A stretch of DNA of 64,000 bases, from the NCBI GenBank assembly GCA_965217935.1, contig OZ244581.1, positions 3,162,001 to 3,226,000 of the forward strand. Reading direction: 5' to 3'. The translations under genes and the position numbers were made by a program. The DNA comes from JBBROS01 sp965217935. GTDB lineage: Bacteria; Pseudomonadota; Alphaproteobacteria; Acetobacterales; Acetobacteraceae. Below, one piece after another: positions 52,434-61,464 of the stretch (position 1 is its first letter; the number at the start of each line of letters is the position of its first letter). A model generated the notes under the pieces. The model saw only the letters and a list, made by a program, of their open reading frames with translations. It had not been told where the DNA came from and did no database searches.

Positions 52434-53222
52434 TCAGGCCGCCCGCGCCAAGTCCGCCCGGTCCGCCTCCAGCTCCGCCAGCGCGCCGCGCCGGGCGATC
52501 AGCGTGAAGCCGCGCGGGATCTCGTGCCAGCCCTCGCGCTGGCCGTCGATCGGCTCGGAGACCAGGCGCAGCCCGCTGCTGTCCTGCTTATAATAGAGCG
52601 ACGGCGGCCGCGCATCGCAGGCCCAGCGGAACGCCCAGAGCGTCTCCCCATCCGTCAACGTGGCCGTGAAGCGCAGGGCATCGTCGATATGGGCCGCGCG
52701 CATCGCGGCCTTGATCTCCCGCAGGGTGTCCCGCATCGCCCCGACCGGATCGTGCCGCAGGCCGCGTCCAAGGGCCGCCAGGAAGATCGCCTCGCTGTCC
52801 GTCGTTCCGGCGCGCGCGGCGTAGAGCGCATCGGGGATCATCGCCTCGACCCGGCGCCGCACCTGCTGCCAGCCGCCGACCTGGCCGTTGTGCATGAACA
52901 GGAACCGGCCATGCGAGAACGGATGGCAGTTGGCGCGGCTGGTGGCGGTTCCGGTGGCGGCGCGCACGTGGGCGAAGAAGGTTCCGCTGCGGACCTGCTC
53001 GGCGATGCTGCGCAGGTTCTCGTCCGACCAGGCGGGGCGGACCTCGCGATACAGGCCGGGCGTTGGGCGCTCGCCATACCAGCCGACGCCGAAGCCGTCG
53101 CCGTTGGTTTCGGTTTTGCCTTCGGCGGCGTGCAGCGACTGATGGATCAGGCTGTGGCACGGAGCGGTGATCAGCGTCTCGAGCAGGATCGGCTCGCCGT
53201 GGTAGGCAAGGAAACGGCACAT
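52434..53222 (-). CDS. Class II glutamine amidotransferase (YafJ-like)
   Basis: A 262-residue Ntn-type glutaminase domain protein. The nucleophile is Cys2 (MCRFLAYHGEPILLETLI). TNGDGFGVGWYGE, FFAHVRAATGTATSRANCHP, FMHNGQVGGW and GTTDSEAIFLAAL are the glutaminase pocket motifs. There is no synthase domain, as in YafJ and EgtC-type proteins. No ergothioneine genes are adjacent, so a role in that pathway is not supported. The substrate is unknown. Confidence 0.87.
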   Translation of the reverse strand: MCRFLAYHGEPILLETLITAPCHSLIHQSLHAAEGKTETNGDGFGVGWYGERPTPGLYREVRPAWSDENLRSIAEQVRSGTFFAHVRAATGTATSRANCHPFSHGRFLFMHNGQVGGWQQVRRRVEAMIPDALYAARAGTTDSEAIFLAALGRGLRHDPVGAMRDTLREIKAAMRAAHIDDALRFTATLTDGETLWAFRWACDARPPSLYYKQDSSGLRLVSEPIDGQREGWHEIPRGFTLIARRGALAELEADRADLARAA

Positions 53223-53389
53223 CGCGGCGCCTCAACTCCATTGTAACAGACATGTTACAACCGCGTGCCGCATCGAGCAACTCGTTTTGAAATTGATACG
53301 AACGAATGCCTCGACGCTGTCGCGCGATTGACACGCTGATGGGCTGTGGGCCAAGTGCGGGGCGTCAGAAACCTGGAACCGTTCCGATA

Positions 53390-54361
53390 ATGTCCGTCCG
53401 TGCGTTTATTTTTCCCGGCCAGGGCAGCCAAGCCGTCGGCATGGGGCGCGATCTCGCCGCGGCATTCGCGCCCGCGCGCGAGGTGTTCGGCGAGGTCGAC
53501 GAGGTCCTGAAGCAGAAGTTGAGCAAGCTGATGTTCGAGGGGCCGGGCGAAGAGCTCACGCTGACCGAGAACACGCAGCCGGCCTTGATGGCAATGTCGA
53601 TGGCGGTGCTGCGGGTCGTCGAGGCGGAGGGCGGCTTCCGGCTGGAGGACAAGGCGGTGCTGGTGGCCGGGCATTCGCTCGGGGAATACAGCGCGCTCGC
53701 GGCGGCGGGCAGCCTGACGATCGCCGAGGCGGCCCGGCTGCTGCGGCTGCGCGGGCGCGCGATGCAAAAGGCGGCGCCGCCCGGCGAGGGGGCGATGGCC
53801 GCGCTGATCGGCGCCGAGCTGGAGCAGGCGGCCTCGATCTGCGCCGACGCCGCGGTGCTGCGGCATGAGGACGGGACCGACGAGCGCCAGGTGATCGAGC
53901 CGGCGAACGACAATGGCGGCGGGCAGGTCGTGATCAGCGGCCACCGCGAGGCGGTCGAGCGGGCGATCGCGCTGGCCAAGGAACGCGGCATCCGCCGGGC
54001 CATGCTGCTGCCGGTCTCGGCGCCGTTCCATTGCTCGTTGATGGCGCCCGCCGCGGAGGCCATGCGCGAGGCGCTTGCCTCCGCCTCGCTCGGACCGCCG
54101 GTCGTGCCGGTGATCGCCAACGTCAGCGCCGATCGTGCGACAGAGCCCGGCGAAATCCGCGAGCTGCTCGTAAGGCAGGTGACCGGCGCCGTCCGTTGGC
54201 GCGAGTCGGTGCTGGCCGCGACGGCGATCGGGGTCGACGCGTTCTTCGAGTTCGGCGCGGGGAAGGTTCTGGCCGGTCTCGTGCGCCGCATCGCCCCGGA
54301 TGCCGCCGCCTTTTCGGCCGGCACGCCGGGGGAGATCGAGGCGGTGTTGAAGGAGCTTTGA
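53390..54361 (+). CDS. fabD: Malonyl-CoA:ACP transacylase
   Basis: This enzyme moves malonyl groups from CoA to acyl carrier protein for fatty-acid synthesis. The 323-residue protein starts at ATG 53390 (FIFPGQGSQAVGMGRDLA). The active-site Ser96 is in VAGHSLGEYSALAAAG and His214 in SAPFHCSLMAPAA. QVVISGHREAVERAI and the C-terminal FFEFGAGKVLAGLVRRI are typical. It heads the fabD-fabG-acpP-fabF cluster, three bases before fabG. Confidence 0.96.
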   Translation: MSVRAFIFPGQGSQAVGMGRDLAAAFAPAREVFGEVDEVLKQKLSKLMFEGPGEELTLTENTQPALMAMSMAVLRVVEAEGGFRLEDKAVLVAGHSLGEYSALAAAGSLTIAEAARLLRLRGRAMQKAAPPGEGAMAALIGAELEQAASICADAAVLRHEDGTDERQVIEPANDNGGGQVVISGHREAVERAIALAKERGIRRAMLLPVSAPFHCSLMAPAAEAMREALASASLGPPVVPVIANVSADRATEPGEIRELLVRQVTGAVRWRESVLAATAIGVDAFFEFGAGKVLAGLVRRIAPDAAAFSAGTPGEIEAVLKEL

Positions 54362-54364
54362 GCC

Positions 54365-55102
54365 ATGTTCCGGCTTGACGGCAAGGCGGCTCTGGTCACC
54401 GGCGCCTCGGGCGGGATCGGCGGCGCGATCGCGCGGGCGCTGCACAAGCAGGGCGCCGTGGTGGTCCTCTCCGGCACCCGGCGCGACGCGCTGGACGGGC
54501 TTGCGGCCGAGTTGGGGGAGCGCGCCCACGTCTGCCCGGCCGATCTGCGCGACCCGGCCGCCGCGGACAGCCTGGTCGGCGCGGCCGAGGCGGCAGCGGG
54601 GCCGTTGCACGCGCTCGTCAACAATGCCGGGATGACCCGTGACGGATTGGCGCTGCGCATGAAGGACGAGGATTGGCAGCAGGTCATGGACGTCGATCTC
54701 GGCGCCCCGTTCCGCCTCGCGCGCGCGGCCCTGCGCGGCATGCTGCGCCGCCGGGCAGGACGGATCATCGGCATCGGCAGCGTGGTGGGGGCGACGGGGA
54801 ACCCGGGGCAGGCGAACTACGCCGCGGCAAAGGCCGGGCTCGTGGGCATGAGCAAGGCGCTGGCGCAGGAAGTCGCCAGCCGAAGCGTCACGGTCAACGT
54901 CGTGGCGCCGGGGTTCATCGAGACGGCGATGACGGAATCGCTCTCGGGCGAGCAGACGGCGAAACTGGCCGGCGCGATCCCGCTCGGGCGGATGGGCCGG
55001 CCGGAGGATGTCGCGGCCGCGGTCGCCTGGCTCGCGTCCGACGAAGCCGGCTGGGTGACCGGCACGACGTTGCATGTGAACGGCGGAATGGCGATGATCT
55101 AA
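54365..55102 (+). CDS. fabG: 3-oxoacyl-ACP reductase
   Basis: A 245-residue NADPH-dependent SDR that reduces beta-ketoacyl-ACP. The cofactor motif is ALVTGASGGIGGAIARAL, and NNAG is present (VNNAGMTRDGLALRMKDEDW). The catalytic set is S139, Y152 and K156 (GQANYAAAKAGLVGMSKALA). The FabG C-terminus GWVTGTTLHVNGGMAMI is intact. Confidence 0.96.
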   Translation: MFRLDGKAALVTGASGGIGGAIARALHKQGAVVVLSGTRRDALDGLAAELGERAHVCPADLRDPAAADSLVGAAEAAAGPLHALVNNAGMTRDGLALRMKDEDWQQVMDVDLGAPFRLARAALRGMLRRRAGRIIGIGSVVGATGNPGQANYAAAKAGLVGMSKALAQEVASRSVTVNVVAPGFIETAMTESLSGEQTAKLAGAIPLGRMGRPEDVAAAVAWLASDEAGWVTGTTLHVNGGMAMI

Positions 55103-55120
55103 GTTTGCAGGACACAAGCG

Positions 55121-55146
55121 GCCCGCGCCGCCTTGGCGGGCGTTTC
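55121..55146 (+). terminator. GC hairpin after fabG
   Basis: GCCCGC (55121-55126) pairs with GCGGGC (55136-55141) around a 9-base loop and is followed by GTTTC. It lies 19 bases after the fabG stop, so it may attenuate transcription before the independently expressed acpP. The T-run is weak. Confidence 0.45.
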
Positions 55147-55236
55147 ATAACTATGGTATGCGCCCCGCTTCGCCGTGAGGCGCGGCAAGTTCCGGCTGGC
55201 CATGAAGCGCATGATTGATAGGAAATCGAGGATAAG

Positions 55237-55476
55237 ATGAGCGAGATCGCCGACAAGGTTAAGAAGATCGTGGTGGAGCACCTGGGCGTCGAGGAAAGCA
55301 AGGTGACGCCGGAAGCCTCCTTCATCGACGACCTGGGTGCCGACAGCCTCGATACCGTCGAGCTGGTCATGGCGTTCGAGGAGGCGTTCGGCGTCGAGAT
55401 CCCCGAGGACGCGGCCGAGAAGATCAGCACGGTCAAGGACGCGATCGACTTCATCGAGAAACAGAAGGCGGAATAG
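55237..55476 (+). CDS. acpP: Acyl carrier protein
   Basis: The 79-residue carrier of growing acyl chains. Ser37 in FIDDLGADSLDTVELVMAFE is the phosphopantetheine attachment site. The protein is strongly acidic, as expected. A GAGGAT ribosome-binding site precedes ATG 55237. The 134-bp gap from fabG contains the hairpin noted above and probably an acpP promoter. Confidence 0.98.
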   Translation: MSEIADKVKKIVVEHLGVEESKVTPEASFIDDLGADSLDTVELVMAFEEAFGVEIPEDAAEKISTVKDAIDFIEKQKAE

Positions 55477-55508
55477 GTCCGGTCCACGCTGGGCAGGGAG
55501 GCACGGCG

Positions 55509-56771
55509 ATGCGTCGAGTGGTCGTGACGGGACTGGGCATCGCCTGCCCGCTCGGTGTCGGGACGGAGCATGTGTGGTCCCGCCTGACGAACGGGGAGAG
55601 CGGCATCAGGGCGATCCAATCGTTCAGCACGAGCGAGCTGACCGCCAAGATCGCGGGGCAGGTGCCCGCCGGCACGCGGGCCGAAGGCGGGCTCGACCTG
55701 TCGGAATGGATACCGGTCAAGGACCAGAAAAAGATGGACCGGTTCATCCATCTGGCGATGGTGGCGGCGATCGAGGCGGTCGAGGATAGCGGCTGGGCGC
55801 CCGGGACCGAGGAGGACCGGTGCGCGACGGGCGTGATGATCGGCTCGGGGATCGGCGGCCTCGGGTCGATCTACGAGGCGTCGGTGATGGTGTCCCAGGG
55901 CCGGGCGCGGCGGCTGTCGCCGTTCTTCATCCCGTCGGCGCTGATCAATCTCAGTTCCGGCAACCTGTCGATCAAGTACGGCTTCAAGGGGCCGAACCAC
56001 TCCGCGGTGACGGCCTGCGCCACCGGGGTTCACGCCATCGGCGACGCGGCGCGGCTGATCGGCTGGGGCGACGCCGACGTCATGGTGGCGGGCGGCGCGG
56101 AAGGGGCGGTGAACGAGCTCGGCATCGCCGGCTTCTGCGCCAGCCGCGCGTTGTCGACCAACTTCAACGACCGGCCCGCCGAGGCCTCTCGTCCTTGGGA
56201 CAAGGACCGGGACGGATTCGTCATGGGCGAGGGCGCTGGCGTCCTGGTGCTTGAGGAGCTTGAGCACGCCAAGGCCCGCGGGGCCAAGATCTACGGCGAG
56301 GTCTGCGGCTACGGCATGTCAGGCGACGCGCATCATATCACCGCGCCTGCGGAGGGCCATGAGGGCGCCTACCGGGCGATGCAGGCGGCCTTTCGCAATG
56401 GCGGCATGCAGCCCGGCGACGTGCAGTACATTAACGCTCACGGAACCGGCACGCCGCTCGGGGACGACCTCGAATTGCAGGCGGTGGAGCGGTTCTTCGG
56501 CGACAACGCGCGCCACGTGGCGATGTCGTCCACCAAATCGGCCATCGGCCATCTCCTCGGTGCGGCCGGGGCGGTCGAGGCGATCTTCTCGTTGCTCGCC
56601 ATCCGCGACGGCGTGGTGCCGCCGACCTTGAACCTGGACGAACCGAGCCGGGAGAGCGTGATCGACCGGGTGCCGCGGACCGCGCAGGAGCGCCGGGTGG
56701 ACGTGGCGCTGTCCAACAGCTTCGGGTTCGGCGGGACGAATGCCAGCATCCTGTTCAAGCGCGCAGCCTAG
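55509..56771 (+). CDS. fabF: 3-oxoacyl-ACP synthase II
   Basis: A 420-residue elongating condensing enzyme. The Cys-His-His triad is C170 (AVTACATGVHAIGDAARLIG), H311 (INAHGTGTPLGDDLELQAV) and H348 (KSAIGHLLGAAGAVEA). Start is ATG 55509 (MRRVVVTGLGIACPLGVG). The C-terminus SNSFGFGGTNASILFKRAA is complete. It follows acpP by 32 bp. Confidence 0.97.
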   Translation: MRRVVVTGLGIACPLGVGTEHVWSRLTNGESGIRAIQSFSTSELTAKIAGQVPAGTRAEGGLDLSEWIPVKDQKKMDRFIHLAMVAAIEAVEDSGWAPGTEEDRCATGVMIGSGIGGLGSIYEASVMVSQGRARRLSPFFIPSALINLSSGNLSIKYGFKGPNHSAVTACATGVHAIGDAARLIGWGDADVMVAGGAEGAVNELGIAGFCASRALSTNFNDRPAEASRPWDKDRDGFVMGEGAGVLVLEELEHAKARGAKIYGEVCGYGMSGDAHHITAPAEGHEGAYRAMQAAFRNGGMQPGDVQYINAHGTGTPLGDDLELQAVERFFGDNARHVAMSSTKSAIGHLLGAAGAVEAIFSLLAIRDGVVPPTLNLDEPSRESVIDRVPRTAQERRVDVALSNSFGFGGTNASILFKRAA

Positions 56772-56828
56772 GGCGTGCGCTGGACGGGCCTGCATCGCGA
56801 GGGGCCTCTCGTCGCCCCGGGCGCCAGG

Positions 56829-56929
56829 CATCACGTCGCGGGACGGCCCGCCCGCATGACGCGGAGAATGGCGCGTCTACAAAGGCGTCCGAGCAGACAT
56901 CCGTGGCGCAAGCCATGAATGTCTGCTCA
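56829..56929. repeat. Dispersed intergenic repeat, copy B (hairpin-bearing)
   Basis: Related to 43709-43808 over its whole length. AGCAGACAT (56892-56900) pairs with ATGTCTGCT (56919-56927). Inside, GTGGC pairs with GCCAT around GCAA, with one G-T wobble where copy A has a G-C pair. It lies between fabF and mltG. Confidence 0.65.
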
Positions 56930-56943
56930 GGATAGCCTGGACG

Positions 56944-57942
56944 ATGCGGGCTGCCTGGCGGATCGCCGCGGCTCTGGCCGTCGTCGCGCTGCTGCTCGGG
57001 GCAGGGGCTTACGCGGCGTCGAAGGCGTACCGTTTGCCGGGGCCGCTCGCCGAGGACCGCGTCGTCGTCGTGCCGCGGGCCACGCTCGACCAGGTCGCGA
57101 ACCTGATGGAAACGGATGGCGTCGTCGCCAGCGCGGCGGGGTTGCGGCTGGCGGCGCTGGCCACGCGGGGGGAGGGGCCGGTGAAGGCGGGGGAGTTCGC
57201 GTTCCCGGCGGGAGCGAGCCTGCGCGACGTGCTGCAGGTGCTGCGGTCCGGCAAGCCGGTGCAGCACCTGTTGACCATCCCGGAGGGTTTGACGGCGGCG
57301 CAGGTGGCTTGGCTGGTCGCCAACGCTCCGGCGCTGGATGGCGACACCCCCGTGCCGGCGGAAGGAGGCATCCTGCCCGAGAGCTACGCCTACGAGCGTG
57401 GCATGTCGCGCGACGCGCTGCTCGGGCGCGGCGCCAAGGCGATGGCCAAGGCGCTGGCGGAGGCGTGGGCCGGACGGAGCGCGGATACGCCGCTGCGCTC
57501 GCCGCACGACGCGCTGACACTGGCCAGCATCGTCGAGCGGGAGACGGCCAAGCCCGAGGAGCGGCCGCGGGTTGCCGCGGTGTTCCTGAACCGGCTGCGC
57601 CGGGGCATGCGCCTGCAGTCGGACGCGACCGTGGCCTACTTCGCCAGCGGCGGAAGCGGCGTGCTCGATCATGGCTTGACGCGCGCGGAGCTCGAAACCG
57701 ACGACCCGTACAACACCTACCGCAAAGCGGGCCTGCCGCCCGGGCCGATCAGCATGCCCGGCGCCGAGACGCTGAAGGCCGTCACCCATCCGGCGGATAC
57801 GGACGAGCTGTATTTCGTCGCCGACGGGACGGGCGGCCATGCGTTCGCGAAGTCGGAGCAGCAGCATCAACAGAACGTCGCGCATTGGCGCGAGATGGAG
57901 CGTCAGCGTGCGGGCAACGCGCCGCCGGCGCCGCGCCGATGA
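56944..57942 (+). CDS. mltG: Endolytic murein transglycosylase MltG
   Basis: A 332-residue inner-membrane lytic transglycosylase that terminates glycan chain growth. One N-terminal membrane helix (IAAALAVVALLLGAGAYAA) is followed by a LysM-like part and the YceG catalytic domain. The catalytic Glu is in LTLASIVERETAKPEERPRV. AAVFLNRLRRGMRLQSDATV, TDDPYNTYRKAGLPPGPISM and DELYFVADGTGGHAFAKSEQ are family blocks. It overlaps the next gene by 4 bp. Confidence 0.94.
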   Translation: MRAAWRIAAALAVVALLLGAGAYAASKAYRLPGPLAEDRVVVVPRATLDQVANLMETDGVVASAAGLRLAALATRGEGPVKAGEFAFPAGASLRDVLQVLRSGKPVQHLLTIPEGLTAAQVAWLVANAPALDGDTPVPAEGGILPESYAYERGMSRDALLGRGAKAMAKALAEAWAGRSADTPLRSPHDALTLASIVERETAKPEERPRVAAVFLNRLRRGMRLQSDATVAYFASGGSGVLDHGLTRAELETDDPYNTYRKAGLPPGPISMPGAETLKAVTHPADTDELYFVADGTGGHAFAKSEQQHQQNVAHWREMERQRAGNAPPAPRR

Positions 57943-58829
57943 GCAGGCCGATCGCCTCGATGACCGGGTTCGCCCGCACCGACGGCGCCGAGGGCGGGTT
58001 TGCCTGGGCATGGGAGGTCCGCAGCGTCAACGGGCGCGGGCTCGACCTCAAGTTGCGCGTGCCCGCGGGGTTCGACGGGTTGGAACCGAAGCTGCGGGAG
58101 CTGGCTGGACAGGTTTTGCGCCGCGGCAACGTGGGCGCGAGCCTGACGGTGAAACGCGAGGAGCGGGCGCGGCTGGTGGCCGACCCGGAGGTGCTGGCCG
58201 ACCTGCTCTCGCTGGCGAGGCAGATCGCCGCGCAGATCCCGGACGCGCCGCCGCCGCGGGCCGAGTTGCTCATGGGGCTGCCCGGCGTCATTCGCCCGCC
58301 CACCGCCAGCGAGGAGGGCGCCGCAACCCCCGGCCTCGAGGCCGTGCAGGCCGGGTTCGAGGCCGCGCTTGCCGCCCTGGTCGCGGCACGGCAGGACGAA
58401 GGCGCCCGGCTGGGCCGCCTGCTCCGGGCGCAGCTCGACAGCATTGCCGCCCTTCGGACCCAGGCCGAGGCCGAGGCCGATGACCAGCCCCGCTCGCAGC
58501 GGGACCGCATGATGGAAAGCCTGGCCGCGCTGCTGCGCGACCAGCCCGGGTTGCCGTCCGAACGGATCGCCCAGGAGGTGGCGCTGCTTGCCACGCGGGC
58601 GGACGTGCGCGAGGAACTCGACCGCTTGTCCGCCCACATCGCCGCCGCGCGGGCCTTGCTCGACGAAGGGACTGCGATCGGGCGGCGGTTCGATTTCCTG
58701 GTGCAGGAATTCGTGCGCGAGACCAACACGCTGTGCAGCAAGTCCGCCTCGATCCCGCTGACCGCGACGGGCCTGAAGCTGAAGGCGGTGATCGAGCAGA
58801 TGCGCGAGCAGGTGCAGAATGTCGAGTGA
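57939..58829 (+). CDS. yicC: YicC family protein (endoribonuclease-like)
   Basis: A 296-residue member of the YicC/YloC family. The start is ATG 57939, overlapping the mltG stop. The N-terminus is IASMTGFARTDG, with WEVRSVNGRGLDLKLRVPAG. The C-terminal DUF1732 domain has RIAQEVALLATRADVREELD, RLSAHIAAARALLDEGTAIG, RRFDFLVQEFVRETNTLCSK. E. coli YicC has been linked to RNA decay. It is followed by gmk, a common neighbour. Confidence 0.93.
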   Translation: MSRPIASMTGFARTDGAEGGFAWAWEVRSVNGRGLDLKLRVPAGFDGLEPKLRELAGQVLRRGNVGASLTVKREERARLVADPEVLADLLSLARQIAAQIPDAPPPRAELLMGLPGVIRPPTASEEGAATPGLEAVQAGFEAALAALVAARQDEGARLGRLLRAQLDSIAALRTQAEAEADDQPRSQRDRMMESLAALLRDQPGLPSERIAQEVALLATRADVREELDRLSAHIAAARALLDEGTAIGRRFDFLVQEFVRETNTLCSKSASIPLTATGLKLKAVIEQMREQVQNVE

Positions 58830-59442
58830 CCTGCGCCGGCGGGGCATTTGCCTCGTGCTGTCCGCGCCGGCCGGGGCGGGCAAGAGCAGCATCCTGCGGG
58901 CCTTGCTGGAGCAGGAGCCGGAACTCACCCTTTCCGTGAGCGCGACCACGCGGGGGCCTCGGCCGGGCGAGCGGCATGGGTCCGACTATCATTTCACAGA
59001 TCAGGCCGGCTTCGAGGCGATGGTCGGGCGGGGCGAGATGCTGGAATGGGCCACCGTGTTCCAGCACAGCTACGGCACCCCGCGAGCGCCCGTCGAAGCG
59101 GCGCTCGCGGCCGGGCGCGACATCGCCTTCGACATCGACTGGCAAGGCCACCAGCAGCTTCGCGCCGCTCTTGCGGACGATGTTGTCGGCGTATTCGTCC
59201 TGCCGCCGTCGCTCGATGCGCTGCAAGCCCGGCTCGATGGCCGCGGGGGCGACTCGGCCGAGGAAATCGGGCGCCGGATGACGGCGGCCCGTAGCGAGAT
59301 CGGCCACTGGGTCGAGTTCGACCACGTCATCGTCAACACCGATTTCGCCCGCGCCCTGAGCGGCGTCCGCAGCGTCCTCGCCGCGGCGAGGACCGCACGG
59401 CGCCGCCAGCCCGGCCTTCCGGGCTTCGTGGCCTCGCTTTAG
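58819..59442 (+). CDS. gmk: Guanylate kinase
   Basis: A 207-residue kinase converting GMP to GDP. The P-loop is LVLSAPAGAGKSSILRALL, and the GMP-binding part is SVSATTRGPRPGERHGSDYH and EWATVFQHSYGTPRAPVE. The region IAFDIDWQGHQQLR corresponds to the usual DIDWQG motif. Start ATG 58819 overlaps the yicC stop by 11 bases, suggesting coupled translation. Confidence 0.96.
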   Translation: MSSDLRRRGICLVLSAPAGAGKSSILRALLEQEPELTLSVSATTRGPRPGERHGSDYHFTDQAGFEAMVGRGEMLEWATVFQHSYGTPRAPVEAALAAGRDIAFDIDWQGHQQLRAALADDVVGVFVLPPSLDALQARLDGRGGDSAEEIGRRMTAARSEIGHWVEFDHVIVNTDFARALSGVRSVLAAARTARRRQPGLPGFVASL

Positions 59443-59589
59443 GGCAGCGTCGGCAACAACTGCGGCAGCACGCCGACAAAGCGGCCCGGCAAAACAAAGA
59501 CCTGCGGCGCTCGTTCGCCCGATCGATTCGGTGCGATTGTTTCCGACCGAGCCCTTACCCAGATCGTCCGAGGCGCGCGGGCAAGCCCT

Positions 59590-60069
59590 TTACAGCACGA
59601 CGCGCCCGCCGAGCGTCAGCACCAGGCAGTCCATGACCAGGCAGAGGATGACGATGACCGACAGGACCCAGCGCAGCAGCATGTAGCTCTGCGGCACAAG
59701 CCCCTCCTGCGCGCCGCGGGCCTCGGCGATGGTGGTCCCGATGAAGCCGGCCAGCAGCACCAGCAGGCCGATCTTGGGCAAGCCGGCGAAGGTGACCAGC
59801 AGCCCGGCCCAGCCGATCAGCGACGGCACGACGCCGAGGCCGAACCGCAGCCGCTGGGTTCGCACCGTCTGCGCCGACCCGGCCTCGAGCCCGAAACCCC
59901 AGTGCACCCCCCCCAGGAACGCGAGGATGACCGCGCCGTAGGCGGCCAGGCCCAGGAGCGAGATGCGCGCCGCGTCGCCGTCGAAGCTCAATGCGCCGTA
60001 GCTGCCTATGATGAACGGGAGCAGCCCGGCGCCGCCGAGCAGGATCGCGATGGGGGGGACACTGCGCAT
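59590..60069 (-). CDS. DUF3429 membrane protein
   Basis: A 159-residue protein with about five membrane helices. The DUF3429 pattern is PPIAILLGGAGLLPFIIGSY, YGAVILAFLGGVHWGFGLEA and LGVVPSLIGWAGLLV. ATG 60069 is chosen because the family starts just before the first helix; an upstream in-frame start at 60105 adds 12 charged residues. Function is unknown. The 147 bp before it (59443-59589) hold no gene. Confidence 0.8.
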   Translation of the reverse strand: MRSVPPIAILLGGAGLLPFIIGSYGALSFDGDAARISLLGLAAYGAVILAFLGGVHWGFGLEAGSAQTVRTQRLRFGLGVVPSLIGWAGLLVTFAGLPKIGLLVLLAGFIGTTIAEARGAQEGLVPQSYMLLRWVLSVIVILCLVMDCLVLTLGGRVVL

Positions 60070-60134
60070 GCGCCGTTGGTTAGCCTTGGGCGACCCGCTC
60101 TGCAAATCTCGTCGCGAATAGGCTATGCTGAGGC

Positions 60135-61433
60135 ATGGGCCTTGCTCTCGAGCTTCTCGTCGTCCTCCTCCTCGTCCTGCTCAACGGCGTGTTTGCCCTC
60201 AGCGAGCTGGCGCTGGTCTCGGTCCGCCGCGCGCGCCTCATGGTGCTGGAGCGCCGGGGCGTAAGGGGCGCGGCGATGGCGCGCGAGCTGTCGGAGGACC
60301 CGCAGCGGTTCCTCCCCGCGGTGCAGATCGGCATCACGCTGGTCAGCGTGCTGGCCGGCGTGTTCGGCGGCGCCCGCATCGCCGCCCGGCTGAGCGAATT
60401 GTTCGTCACCATCCCCGCGCTGCAGCCGGTGGCCGACAGCCTGTCGCTCGCGATCGTGGTGGTGCTGACGACGTATCTGACGCTGGTGCTGGGCGAGCTG
60501 GTGCCGAAGCAACTGGCGCTGCGGCAGCCGGAGCAGGTGGCCGCCCGGATCGCCGGGCCGCTCGCGTTGCTGGCCAAGGTCGGCGGGCCGGTGGTCTGGG
60601 CGCTCGGCGCGTCGTCGAACGTGATCCTGCGCCTGTTCGGCCAGCACTCGGAGGAGCGGCAGGGGGTGACGGAGGAGGAGCTTCGGGCCGTGCTCGCCGA
60701 GGGCCAGCAGGAAGGCGTGCTGGAGACCGAGGAGCGGGCGATGATCGAGCGCCTGCTGCGGCTCGCGGACAAGCCGGTGCGCGCGATCATGACGCCGCGC
60801 AACGAGCTGGACTGGATCGACCGCACCGACCCTCGCGCCGAGATCGTGGCCGTGCTGACCGGGGCGCCGCATAGCCGCTTCGTGGTGTGCGACGGCGCGG
60901 TCGACAACGTCGTCGGCGTGGTGCACGCGAAATCGATGCTGAACCGCATGCTGGTCAGCGGCGAGCTGTCGATCGCGGGCGCGCTCGAAAAGCCGATGGT
61001 GATCCCGGACACGGCGACGGCGGCCGATGCGCTGGAGCGGCTGAAGGGCGACCCGGTGGGACTCGCGCTGGTGATGGACGAGTACGGCAGCTTCGAGGGC
61101 GTGGTGACGGCCGCCGACGTGCTGGAGGCGATCGTGGGCGAGCCGGTGACGCCGGCCAACGCCAAGCTGGCCGAGGGGGCGCCCGCCGGGCCGATGGTGA
61201 TGGACGGCGCCATGGCCGTCGACGAAGTGAAGTCCCGCCTCGAATTGCCGGACCTGCCTTCGGAGGGGAGCTATCACACCGTGGCCGGGCTGGTGCTGGC
61301 GCTGCTGCGCCGGGTGCCGCGGACGGGGGACCGGATCGTGTTCGCCGGCTGGCGGTTCGAGGTGCTGGAGATGGACGGGCGGCGGGTGACGAGGGTGAGC
61401 GCCATGCCTGAGCCGGCGGCGGGGGAGGGATGA
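60135..61433 (+). CDS. CorC/HlyC-type transporter (CNNM, CBS domains)
   Basis: A 432-residue membrane protein of the hemolysin-C/CorC group associated with magnesium or cobalt efflux. The DUF21 membrane domain covers about residues 1-190 (LLLVLLNGVFALSELALVSV, QIGITLVSVLAGVFGGARIA, TLVLGELVPKQLALRQPEQV). A CBS pair follows (IMTPRNELDWIDRTDPRAEI, GLALVMDEYGSFEGVVTAAD). The CorC_HlyC domain is C-terminal (LVLALLRRVPRTGDRIVFAG). Names using hemolysin are historical. Confidence 0.92.
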   Translation: MGLALELLVVLLLVLLNGVFALSELALVSVRRARLMVLERRGVRGAAMARELSEDPQRFLPAVQIGITLVSVLAGVFGGARIAARLSELFVTIPALQPVADSLSLAIVVVLTTYLTLVLGELVPKQLALRQPEQVAARIAGPLALLAKVGGPVVWALGASSNVILRLFGQHSEERQGVTEEELRAVLAEGQQEGVLETEERAMIERLLRLADKPVRAIMTPRNELDWIDRTDPRAEIVAVLTGAPHSRFVVCDGAVDNVVGVVHAKSMLNRMLVSGELSIAGALEKPMVIPDTATAADALERLKGDPVGLALVMDEYGSFEGVVTAADVLEAIVGEPVTPANAKLAEGAPAGPMVMDGAMAVDEVKSRLELPDLPSEGSYHTVAGLVLALLRRVPRTGDRIVFAGWRFEVLEMDGRRVTRVSAMPEPAAGEG

Positions 61434-61464
61434 CGCGGCGCCGCGCTGGCCCGGGCAACGCCGC

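Noticed and set aside
59443..59589. Possible small RNA between gmk and the DUF3429 gene
   Set aside because: Only weak GC complementarity is present, without a terminator or conserved motif.
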